Positions 1-10,345 of a DNA stretch of 64,000 bases are shown in pieces. Within the stretch, counting starts at the first letter, position 1. Each line of letters starts with the position of its first letter. Origin of the DNA: Lunularia cruciata (Eukaryota; Streptophyta; Marchantiopsida; Lunulariales; Lunulariaceae); the NCBI GenBank assembly GCA_948567375.1, contig OX419757.1, positions 16,940,974-17,004,973 of the forward strand, given 5' to 3'. The notes beneath the pieces were generated by a model. That model had not been told where the DNA came from. It was given only the letters and a program-made list of their open reading frames with translations, and ran no database searches. Made by a program: the position numbers and the translations under genes.

Positions 1-1375
1 GAGTGCTGAAGTCAAAGTCTCCTAAGACTCCTCTTCCCCATCTCTCCTCTCTCTTTTGGTATTCTGACTCATACCATGTAAGTGTTGCATCCTCAAAGAA
101 ATCTGGTAATAATGAGGCCCACTCGTTCTTCCTCCTCTCATTTTTTCCTATGCAAGCTCTCTTGAAGTCTCTCACAAAGGCCTCCACATCTTCTCCATCC
201 TTGCCAAAGAAAACCAGAAGTTTCTCCATCTTAACCTCTCTCTATCTTTCTCTTCTCTCAATTTTTCTTTTTCTCTTTTCTTTTCTCTCACTCTATTACT
301 AATAGAGTATATACATGACTAACACCATTTGAGAGTAATCCACCCTAGGGAACACAAAAGGTTCAGGTTGCTCCAAGATTTCTATAGCAACATCAAATCC
401 TAGAGTGCATATTAATCAAACCCTCATGGATAGTTTATCCATAAGTTGAAGGATTATCTCCATCACTAATCTTGAGAACTAGCTGATGAAGGTGGTAGTA
501 TTTCCGTAGCTGTACTAAGACTCTCTCCAAGATCCTTCACCAAAGTCTCCAAAAGTGATTTTACTCCACTACACTCATGTCCTTTTGGAAGTCCTTCAAC
601 TCCACAAACCTCACACAACTCCTTGGTCTTAGATCTTCACCCTCCCAATCTTGGTGAAGAAGGTCCAACATGCAAACCCAAGTCAAGTAAACCTTTCCTT
701 TCCCTCAATCTCTTGCTCTCAAAGGTCAATGGACATGAACTTGCCTTATGTCCCTTCTCTCCACACAGAAAGCACTTAGACTCACTCTTTCCTCCAAATG
801 GTGTAGGTTTTTGGATCCTCTCAACACTCTCTTCAAATTGTATTGTAAACTTTCTTTTCCTCAAATCCACCCCTACAATCACCTCAAACCCTTGGGGAAC
901 CTTTCATAATCTCAATTTTCACTCTTGATGACCCTCCATGTTCCCAAGATGAATCTAAACACTCAAACATGTTTTTTGTTGATCTCAAACTCCTCATGCA
1001 TGAGATCTCCACTCTGCAGAATTGACCCTTGTGAGAACCAGTATGTCACAATCCTTTGAAATTTTCCACGCTTTATCACAACTCTAGGGCGTCCTTCCTT
1101 GCAAAATTTCAGATCTTTTCATCTAGCCATTTGGCCTAGACACCTTTCTATTCAGCACACATATTTCAGATTTGGTCTGAAAACCACCCCCCTCACTTCA
1201 AAAACTCATAACTCCACGTGAAAGAACGATCTCTCCCTAATTTTTGTGGCAGCAGGTAGGATACAATGCACTGAATTTTCTTGGAAATTTTCAAGACAAT
1301 TCACTGGAAATTGAAGAAATGGCACTCTGTACAATTTTCCAGAGAGCATGCAGTTGCGGGAGCACTTTACCCTAT
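1..1375 (-). pseudogene. Family 1 gypsy copy a: decayed leader ORF and gag start (minus)
   Basis: Minus-strand remains of the 5' internal part of the family 1 Ty3/gypsy element. The frame at 637-882 keeps an intact CX2CX4HX4C zinc knuckle (CFLCGEKGHKASSC), followed by a segment rich in Arg, Lys and Glu. The frame at 1206-1424 matches the leader of the plus copy at 4930-5055. Bases 1-300 on the plus strand are the complement of the gag start, which in the plus copy reads MVKLPVFFGKDGED. No frame is complete: stops and shifts are scattered. The element runs off the left edge of the window, so its pol part, if any, is not visible. Confidence 0.8.
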
Positions 1376-2316
1376 CATTCACATAGGCATATTCCCCTAA
1401 GCATGTGGTCTTATCTTGACCCAACCACTTAGTTAAGGATTACTTCACATGGGCTATCCTTGGATTAAAGAAGAATCCAAAACAAAAAGGCTTGCGGGCC
1501 CAAGAGTTCTCAACTCTTTCCTCAAAGCCAAACACCTAGGAATAATACCAAGTCAATACACTAGAATTCAAAATAGTGGTGCTAATCTTTTCTACTTCCT
1601 CTAAAGTAAGGTCCCCTCTATCTTAGCTATGACTAAATTTAGCTAACCATGACTAATATAGAACCATCCTTTATCTCTATATAAATAATATCTCTTAAGT
1701 ACTTGTAATACCAAGCTAAATATCACAATACCACACACATGCACAAATTGGTGTTACAGCTCACTAGAGAACTCAATGAGAGAGAGATAGTTGCAAATGA
1801 AAGGATGATGAGTACCTCCTTACTCCTTTTTTATATAGTTGTGAAATAGTTACGTACCAAAGTTACTAATTACCGTAGTAAATCAAGTTACTAGACTAAA
1901 AGTCAAGTAAAGTAAAAAAGTAGAAAGGAATATCCATTCACATGGGCATATTCTACTAGCATGTGATATTATCTTGACCTAACCACTAAGTCAAGGATTC
2001 TTTCACATGGGCTATCCTTGGACTATAGAAGAATCCAAAACAAAAAGGCTTACGGGCCCAAGATTTCTCAACTCTTTCCTCAAAGCCAAACACCTAAGAA
2101 TAATACCAAGTCAACACACTAGAATCCAAAATAGTGGTGCTCATCTTTTTCATCTCCTCTAAAGTAAGGTCCCTTCTATCTTAGCTATGACTAACTCTTG
2201 CTAATCATGACTAATGTAGAACCATCCTTTATCTCTATATAAATAATATCTCTCAAGTACTTGTACTACCAAGCTAAATATCACAATACCACACACATGC
2301 ACAAATGGGTGTTACA
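1376..2316 (-). repeat. Two tandem truncated family 1 LTRs (minus)
   Basis: Two head-to-tail LTR pieces, 1376-1758 and 1759-2316, each ending in GTGTTACA, the reverse complement of the LTR start TGTAACAC. Both share the block around CACATGGGCTATCCTTGG. The first joins directly to leader sequence at about 1375, so the LTR end, the primer site and some 400 bp of leader present in the plus copy are missing. That points to a deletion or unequal recombination. Confidence 0.8.
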
Positions 2317-3593
2317 AATCATAGAGGTCCTCATTGCACCTTCCTCAATACAAAATCTAGTTCATGATTACAAAGGCAATTGCAAATTGATCAAACACAA
2401 AAATGTGAACAAAAAAATAATGAAACTTAGAATTTTGCATAGGTTTAAACTTATATTATGTTGAAGTGCTCTCCTATATACATTCTACTAGAAAACAATG
2501 GGGTGTATCCATGGTTGTGTGATGTCATGATCCTTGAGTTAATGCTCAATAAGACTAACCTTGATGTACTTACTCTAAGTACCAAATGAATGTCATGATG
2601 GCACCACCTACAAGAAATGCCCACTATACACTCTACCTGTCACAAGACTCTAGCTAGATATAGGGAGAATGGTCTTGTTGACATGGTGCTAGCAAAATTA
2701 TCCTACTATATATGACCATCATCATCCTTTAGATTATATATGCATCATTGCACCAGAGTGGTGCCACTCGGTCAACATCCTATCCTCGATAGCAGGCCAT
2801 CATGATGAGGCTTGAATTCAATGGTCTCCCACCATGATGAGATCAGACTCCAATGATATGATGACTCTATGGCCATGATATGACAAGTGCACCCTATACA
2901 TTTGTAATTACATGGCCAATCTACTTCCTTGACCCACTTGGCTTTCTTGATGAATCTTCTCCCTTGCATCTTCTAATCAATTCATCAACATGCTTGCCAT
3001 ACTCGTCTAGTTCTTAGCTGACCTTAGTTAAGATGCTCTCAAATTTGTTGTAATATGCTTTTGTAGCTTCTTATCCACTTTGGCCAAGTTTTTGGTTGAG
3101 TAATTCTTTGCCTCCAAAGCATGTACCTCCAACTTCAACTCTCAGAGTATCACAACATGAACTTGAGTCAACATCACCACTCCTACTTGGATCTTCAACT
3201 GATTTGTGGTATCCTCCACTATTATGATTTCCATGTCTGCTCCTCATCTAAAGCATCCCGGATGGTTTGCAACTCTATGTCCACCTCTTGCCTGACCTGC
3301 ACATAGAGGATTTGCTCACAGTTTTTGTGGTTGATGACAACTGTGGTTAGATCCTCAATGCTCATTTGGGCCTTTTCAACATCTATATTGAGGGTTTGCT
3401 TGACCTCTACGCTCTAGAGAGGAAGAATCTTTAATTCTTGCTTGAGAAATACTACCTCTTCATCCTTTGCACACAACTATAACTTGCGCTTCTTCTTCAC
3501 CTCCTCCACATGATGCTTAGACTTCCCCTTAATGATTAGTAAATTGGAGTCCAATTGGGAGATCCATTGTAATGCTCTTGATATCTATCACAA
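2317..3593 (-). pseudogene. Degraded coding-like stretch of unknown origin
   Basis: I recognise no gene here. Read on the minus strand, about 3650 down to 2770 has a coding-like composition rich in Lys, Glu, Val and Gln, interrupted by stops, as if a long coiled-coil protein had decayed. A start-like ATG lies near 3652 on the minus strand, where the frame begins MTANTTTPRSKQSSFG. It sits between family 1 LTRs and a family 3 LTR fragment, so a transposon-borne or captured ORF is the likely source. I cannot name a family. Bases 2317-2740 show nothing I can assign. Confidence 0.3.
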
Positions 3594-3833
3594 CATTTGT
3601 AGCACCAAAGCTAGATTGCTTGGATCTGGGAGTGGTAGTGTTGGCTGTCATACATATTTTGGTAGTTACTCATGGACTGCTTGATGGTAGCCACATTTCA
3701 TGTTGAGGCTATTGATCACATAGTAGGACCCACTGTCACTTGCACCATTCACATTTTCAAATGAGCCATCAATAATGTTGTTAAGGTAAGAGACGTGTTT
3801 GTTGCCAAACAAGAATGAGTGCAACGCCTTTGT
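3594..3833 (+). repeat. Family 3 LTR fragment, left part
   Basis: Matches the family 3 LTR at 52640-52830 and 63085-63270, with shared blocks around CATTTGTAG, CTAGATTGCTTGGA and GACCCACTGTCAC. The same LTR resumes at 8642, so the family 1 element at 3834-8641 was inserted into it. Confidence 0.7.
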
Positions 3834-4524
3834 TGGTAACACCCATTTGTGCATGTGTGTGGCATTGTGATATTTAGTTTGGTATTACAAGTACTTGAGA
3901 GATGTTATTTATATAGAGATAAAAAATGGTTCTACATTAGTCATGATTAGCTAAAGTTAGTCATAGTTAAAGTAGAAGGGACCTTACTTTAGAGGAAGTG
4001 GAAAAGATGAGCACCATTATTTTGGATTCTAATGTGTTGACTTGGTATTATTCCTAGGCGTTTGGCTTTGAGGAAAGAGGTTAGAACTCTTGGGCCCGCA
4101 AGCCTTTTTGTTTTGGATTCTTCTATAGTCCAAGGATAGCCCATGTGAAGAAATCCTTGACTTAGTGGTTGGGTCAAGATAAGATCACATGCTAGGGGAA
4201 TATGCTCATGTGAATGGATATTCCTTTCTACTTTTGGACTTTACTTGACTTTTAGTCTAGTAACTTGAGTTACTATGGTAACTAGTAACTTTGGTATGTA
4301 ACTATTTCACAGGTATATAAACAAGGAGTGAGGAGGTATTCATCATCCTTTCATTTGCAACTATCTCTCTCATTTGAGTTCTCTAGTGAGCAATGTCTTG
4401 AGTCTTGGAGTGTTAGCCTTGGAGGAGTATGATGGAGTTGGGGTTCCTTGCCTTCTTAGTCCATGGTGTGCTACCAAAATAGCCATCAAAGGTTCATCCT
4501 GAGTGAGAAACATGCCGGCTCACA
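3834..4524 (+). repeat. 5' LTR of family 1 copy b
   Basis: Starts near TGGTAACACCC, one base different from the 3' LTR start TGTAACACCC, and ends GGCTCACA. It carries a TATA-like GTATATAAACAAGG near 4312, the probable promoter. The copies at 7952-8641, 13698-14377 (minus) and 17766-18155 belong to the same family. Confidence 0.9.
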
Positions 4525-4550
4525 TTTTTGGTTCCATTGTCGGGACCTCT
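4525..4550 (+). other. Primer binding site of family 1 copy b
   Basis: TGGTTCCATTGTCGGGACC lies a few bases after the LTR end. The pattern TGGnnCCnnTnnCGGG resembles the primer sites of plant gypsy elements primed by Asp-type tRNAs. The assignment to a tRNA is from memory of the class. Confidence 0.6.
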
Positions 4551-4555
4551 CTAGA

Positions 4556-5850
4556 AAGCAAGATAATGTTACACGTATAATTCTAGACAGAAGGAGGCTA
4601 TGAGAGCTCACTTGGAGAGAACTTTAGGGGAGGAGAGGGCTGAACTTATTTTAGAGAATTTGGACCTATTTGCATAGCTTGTAGTTCATTATGATGTCTT
4701 TGAGGTGGTTTTGTACATCTTGTACACTTGAGAGGATTTGGAGAGATTGTGTGAGGTGGATTGCAGATTTTTGGGATTTAAGGTGATTTTGGATAAAATC
4801 TCAAGTTTGGAATCTGGACTTGAAATTTCTACATATGATAGCTTGGGTTACTTTTCAGTTAGAAAACTTGAAATTATTGTGAGAATTGTTATGCACATTG
4901 GGTAAGAATTTTTGAAAGTTGATAGGATAAACTGCTCTCGTAATTGCATGCTCTCTAGAAAATTGTGCAGAGTCTGCAATTTCTTCAATTTTCAGTGGAT
5001 TATAATGAAACCTTTGAAGAAAATTAAGTGCATCATATCCTATCTTTTGACACAAAAATTAGATAGAGATCATTCTTGAGCAAAGAGTTATAAGTTTTCA
5101 AAGTGAGGGGGGTGGTTTTCAAACCAAATTTGAAATATTTGTGCTGAATAGAAAGGTGCCTAGGCCAAATACCTCAATGACAAGATCTGAAATTTTGCAG
5201 GGAGAGATGCCCTGAAGTTGTGATCAAGTGGGATAAATTTAAGAGGACTGTGACATACCAATTGTGAGATTTGATTGACATTGTGAGGAAGGGTCAATTT
5301 TACAGAGTTTTGATTTCATGCATGAAGAGTGTGAGAGCAACAAAAAATATGTTTGAGTGTTTAGACTCATCTTGGGAACATAGAGGGTCACTAAGAGTGG
5401 AAATTAAGGCTATGCAAGGTCCGCCAAGGGTTTGAGATGTTTATAGGGGTGGATTTGAGGAGAAGAGAGTTTAGAATGGAATTTGAAGAGAGTGTTGAGA
5501 GGATCCAAAAACCTACATTACTTGGAGGAAAGAGTGAGTCTAAGTGCTTTTTATGTAGAGAGAAAAGACATAAGGCAAGTTCATGTCCATTGACTTTTGA
5601 GAGCAAGAGATTGAGAGAAAGGAGAGGCTTACTTGACTTGGGTTTGCATGTTGGACCTTCTTCACCAAGATTAGGAGAGAAAAGATCTAAGACCAAGGAG
5701 TTGTAGAAGGTTTGTGGAGTGGAAGGACTTCCAAATGGACATGAGTGTAGTGGAGTAAAAGCACTTTTGGAGACTTTGGTGAAGGATCTTGGAGAGAGTC
5801 TTAGTACAGCTACAGAAATATTACCACCTTTATCAACTAGTTCTCAAGAT
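4556..5850 (+). pseudogene. Family 1 leader ORF with zinc knuckle, upstream of gag
   Basis: An extra coding region between the LTR and gag. Its start (EAMRAHLERTLGEE) is acidic and helical-looking. Its later part (5437-5706) carries a zinc knuckle, CFLCREKRHKASSC, fitting CX2CX4HX4C, then a basic segment and LGLHVGPSSPRLG. Copy c adds a second Cys/His cluster, CEICGVEGLPKGHEC (12480-12530, minus). The same order recurs in copies a and c, so this is a family property and not chance. Stops and shifts disrupt it here. Its function is unknown; nucleic-acid binding is an inference from the knuckle. Confidence 0.6.
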
Positions 5851-6084
5851 TAGTGATGGAGATAATCTTTCAACTTATGGATAAACTATCCATGAGAGTT
5901 AGATTAATATGCACTCTAGGATTTGATGTTACTATAGAAATCTTGGAGCAAATTGAACCTTTTGTGTTCCCTAGAATAGATTATTCTCAGATGGTGTTAG
6001 TCATATATATATCTATTAGTTATAGAGTGAGAGAAAAAAAAGAGAAAAAAAAATTGAGAGAAAAGAAGATAATGAAGGGTTAAG

Positions 6085-7245
6085 ATGGTGAAACTTCCGG
6101 TTTTCTTTGGCAAGGATGGAGAAGATGTGCAGGCCTTTCTGAGAGACTTCAAGAGAGCTTTCATAGGAAACAATGAGAGGAGGAAGAGTGAGTGGGCCTC
6201 ATTATTACCAGATTTCTTTGAGGATGCAACACTTACATGGTATGAGTTAGAATACCAAAAGAGAGATAGGAGAGATGGGGAAGAAGAGTCTGATTGAGTC
6301 TGAGTTTGACTTTAGCACTCATTAAGAACTTTCTTCCAGATGAGAGTTATGAGAGATTGAGTGAGGTTACCTTTCTCAAACAAGGAGATGGATAGAAAGT
6401 GAGTCTTTGTGAAAAGTGTGGAAAGTTAGAGTCCAGATTTTGCATAGTGTTGAGGAAGGGTAGGGATGATGTGGAGACTACTATGATTGGCATAGGAGCC
6501 ATGCTCACCAAGAATTGTGTGGGAGGATTGAGAACAAAATTAGAAGCAAGGTGAGATATGAGAAACCTTCTTCCAAGCTTGAAGCTATCAAGATTGCAAT
6601 TCGTATGGAAGAGAGTTTGGAAGGGAATGAGAGTGATTTGGTGGTGAAGAAGGTTGTGCATCCTCCTCAAGGTTACAAGTATGGTGGAAATCTTGATACT
6701 TTGGTGGCAAGGGTGCACCATAAGTAGTAGTTGATCCAGTTCTTTCACCTCCACCAAAGGAACCACTTCAAACCATCACAAAACAACTTGCAGATCTCAA
6801 GATCAATGTGGTGCAACTATGAGAGAAGAGTAAGGTGGATCGGAATGTAGGGAGAGGGCCTAGGAGTTATGGAAACTATCCATATAGAGGAGGCCAACCA
6901 GCCAAAAATTTCAATGAGAGAAATCATTTTGGTTGTGGAGGAAGAGGCCATATCCAAAGGAATTGCCCAAATTCCATTTACCATGGAGGAAGAGGTTGTG
7001 AGGAAGCCAATAGAGAGAAAGAGGGAGGTAGTGAAACCCAAGTGGCTCCTAATCCAGACAAAGGTAAGAGGATAGCATCCATGGATGTGGTTGAGAGCAA
7101 GTATGAGAAGGGAAAGTGCTCAAACTCCCAAGGTCTTAATTTAGAGCTTTTGGCACAAGAGAAGAAGAGAGCTCATTTTGCAGAGGATGTTCACTCTTCT
7201 CAAGGATTTACTCCAAGCAAGGATAGAGGAGGAGATTTTACATGA
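6085..7245 (+). pseudogene. Family 1 gag
   Basis: Begins with an open frame MVKLPVFFGKDGED at 6085 and shows the retrotransposon gag pattern of FLRDFKRAF, then about 30 residues later ATLTWYELE. After a stop at 6295 the frame breaks several times. A knuckle remnant NHFGCGGRGHIQRNC lies near 6925; the first Cys of the CX2C pair is not seen. The following basic, Ser/Lys-rich tail ends at about 7230 where sequence passes directly into integrase. Capsid and nucleocapsid roles follow from the family. Confidence 0.8.
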
Positions 7246-7951
7246 AGCATTACTACAGCCATGCTATGACATTTCTCTATCACACATAGAGTAACTACAT
7301 CCTATAAGCTAAATTCCAATGGCTTGGCAGAGAGAACCAATCAGACCTTGTGCATGATGTTGGCCAAAGATGCAAAAATGGAGGGGGCTAAACATCATTG
7401 GGACATGAGGATTCATGCAGTTTTGTGGGAGTATAGGACAACCATGAAGACTTCCACAGGATATTCTCTATTTCAATTGGTATATATTATTGAGTGTACC
7501 CTTCCTATTCACTTTGATCTTCCTACCTTCCAAAGCATTCATAAGAGATTGAAGAAAGCACAAGGAGGTGATGCATAGAAGTCAAGGAAGGAATAACTCA
7601 TGGAGTTGGAAGAGGCAAGAGTAGTTGCTATGGTTTGAGTGGAGCAGGCCCAAAGGAAACAAAAGGAGAGCTATGACAAGAGGCAAGGCAAGAAGAAGGT
7701 GGAGCCTTTCAAAGAAGGTGATTGGGTAATGTTGTTTGATTCTATTTGATTCAAGAGAGTGCAAAAGAAGATTTTGCCTAAGTACTTTGGACCTTTCATA
7801 ATGGAGAAGGTGTGGAGCAATTACACCTATGATCTCAAGGAGTTGGGAGGAAGACACTTTGATAGGATTAACCATGATAAGTTAAAGATATATCATAGAA
7901 GGTCTCTACCTTCACTTTGAGGACAAAGTGAAAACTTAGTCCGGGAGTAAA
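7236..7951 (+). pseudogene. Family 1 integrase C-terminal remnant
   Basis: From about 7236 the sequence aligns with the integrase of copy d at 17030-17760. Recognisable pieces are the post-catalytic stretch NGLAERTNQTLCMMLAK, where the Glu of AER fits the third residue of the D,D-35-E triad, and the basic C-terminal domain around 7680-7900. Stops interrupt it. It directly follows gag sequence, so everything from protease to the integrase core was deleted. Confidence 0.8.
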
Positions 7952-8641
7952 TGTAACACCCATTTGTGCATGTGTGTGGTATTGTGCCATTTAGCTTGGT
8001 ATTACAAGTACTTGAGAGATATTATTTATATAGAGATAAAAAATGGTTCTACATTAATCATGATTAGCTAAAGTTAGTCATAGTTAAAGTAGAAGGGACC
8101 TTACTTTAGAGGAAGTAGAGAAGATGAGCACCATTATTTTGGATTCTAGTGTGTTGACTTGGTATTATTCCTAGGTGTTTGGCTTTGAGGAAAGAGGTTA
8201 GAACTCTTGGGCCCGCAAGCCTTTTTGTTTTGGATTCTTTTATAGTCCAAGGATAGCCCATGTGAAGGAATTCTTGACTTAGTGGTTGGGTCAAGATCAG
8301 ATCACATGCTAGTGGAATATGCCCATGTGAATGGATATTCCTTTCTACTTTTTGACTTTACTTGAATTTTAGTCTAGTAACTTGAGTTACTATGGTAATT
8401 AGTAACTTTGGTACGTAACTATTTCACAAGTATATAAACAAGGGGTGAGAAGGTACTTATCATCCTTTCATTTGCAACTATCTCTCTCATTTGAGTTCTC
8501 TAGTGAGCAATTTACTGAGTCTTGGAGTGTTAGCCTTGGAGGAGTATGATGGAGTTGAGGTTCCTTGCCTTCTTAGTCCATGGTGTGCTTCCATAATAGC
8601 CATCAAAGGTTCATCTTGAGTGAGAGACAGGCCGGCTCACA
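7952..8641 (+). repeat. 3' LTR of family 1 copy b
   Basis: 690 bp, TGTAACACCC to GGCTCACA, the partner of the LTR at 3834-4524. Confidence 0.9.
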
Positions 8642-10345
8642 AGACAAGCAAAGGGATATACTTTCAAGTGTAACTCCTAAGAGCTCATGTCTTTGATGTT
8701 GAGCCTTTGAGTTCTTGGTTAGGATGGACAAAGATCAACAAGAGTCACCTTGCATCTCTTTGCTAGAGTGAATGTGGCTTGACTATAATTAGTGCCCAAT
8801 TGTTGGTAGATTGTTGAGTGTAAGATCAAATAATTGGAAGTACAGATCTAATTTGACTACGATACAAGTGGAAGAGTGAACTGATTATATTAGAGAAGTG
8901 AGAATCAAAGGGATATTAGGTGTAGGAATTGAGAGCATTGGGTAGTATCTCCAAGCTTGGTGGATGATTGGTACATTTGATCATGGTCCTAAATTTCTAT
9001 GAGAGTGATGGTGTGCAAAAGCCTTATTTGAGTTGAAGTAGATTTGGCAATGGAGTAGATGATGTGCAGAAGTGCTTCCCAATATTGACTCAAAATTGAG
9101 GTCAATTTTGAGTCTATGGATGTCAATGTGACTGCAAGAGAGTGAAATCAAAGGCCTTGGTGTTACAAATTGGACTAAGAAGCAAAATTGGATGTGGATT
9201 TGGGAATCCATCTCCTCAAATTAGGGATTTGGAGATCCCCATCTTCTTAATTTGGCTTGAGTTGATAGTTAGCAGAGGATTTGGCAATCAACCAACTTTG
9301 GAGAGGGTTCAAATTGCCAAGAAAAAAAATCTCATTTGGCATTTAGAGGTATAGGGCTATGGGCTATAGATGCTACAAAGGCTTAGAAGAGCTAGCTTGT
9401 TGGCATGAGGTTAGTTAATTTAGATGAGGTTTTGGTAGTTGTTAGGCAAAATCTGCCCAACCTTTTAGATTGTGTGCAACAAAGTTTGAACCATAGATCA
9501 TTGGTTTTAGATTGGTGCCATAGCATTTGGTCCACCCTAATTTTTGTCCTAGTGGTTGGTCAACTGATACCTATACACATGTAGCTTTGGCTAAGAGAGA
9601 TAATTCAATTTCATCCTTGGTGATCTTGGTAGCTTAGGAGTAGGTAGACACTCCTACTATGTCAAGTGCCAAATGGAGATAGAGTCAATCCAATGAAATG
9701 GAGGATTTTTGTTTAGATTTCTTGTGATTGGACCCCCTCCATTCTCTACTTCTTGTTTGTGCACCATGTTTGTCTGAGATATCTTGATTTTAGAGCATTG
9801 CTACTCTTGTGTGCTCTTGATAGTGAAGCTGGAATGATGGCCAATCAAAGTCCTACCTATGTTTCTCACCAATGAGGCAAGAACTGATGACTTGCAGACC
9901 ATGACAATGCATGTTTCAATGTCAAATTACATGTCACCTTTCCCCTAGTGTAGTTGTCATAGTTAGAGGCTACATTAGTGAGTGGTGTTCAATTGGTGGT
10001 GGCAATTGGTGGTGATCCTTGGTAGGATACTTGTGGTGGTTATGGTTGCGGTTTGAGTTACATTGTCACAATAGAGTTGTTTAGGGATTCTAGAGGAGAT
10101 ATAATTACATTACATAGTGGCACTTGGTATTAGCTTGTATCTCAAATTCCACTTAGGAAGGATATTGACTCTAATTTGGAGTTTGATATAGGAGCTGATT
10201 AGTTGAGAATGCACCTGGTGTGTCTACACCATTGTTGTGAGATATGGATGAGATTTAGGAGGCCTCCAAAGGCCCCAAGTGTTACTCTGGTACAATGCAT
10301 ACCATTAAGTTGGATGACTTCATCCAAGAGTTTGATAATTGATGC
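8642..10345 (+). repeat. Family 3 LTR right part plus start of its gag
   Basis: Continues the LTR broken at 3833. It is collinear with 52855-54509 of the complete element, through the block ending AGTGGCA, then a primer-like TTGGTATTAG at about 10123, then gag sequence matching 54539-54730 until about 10345. There it meets minus-strand family 1 sequence. The small frames in it (8981-9354) are not genes. Confidence 0.8.

Larger units (their letters stand above)
3834..8641 (+). mobile_element. Family 1 Ty3/gypsy deletion derivative with both LTRs
   Basis: A 4.8-kb element bounded by direct LTRs of about 690 bp (3834-4524 and 7952-8641). By eye they differ at roughly 5 percent of positions, so it is among the younger insertions here. 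A primer site follows the 5' LTR. The interior holds a leader ORF with zinc knuckle, gag, and then jumps from the end of gag straight into the integrase C-terminal part near 7220. Protease, reverse transcriptase, RNase H and the integrase catalytic core are absent, so it could not move without help. It interrupts a family 3 LTR (3594-3833 and 8642 onward). I see no convincing target-site duplication. Confidence 0.9.

Noticed and set aside
8981-9354. Short frames as small genes.
   Set aside because: They lie inside a family 3 LTR that recurs elsewhere without these frames.
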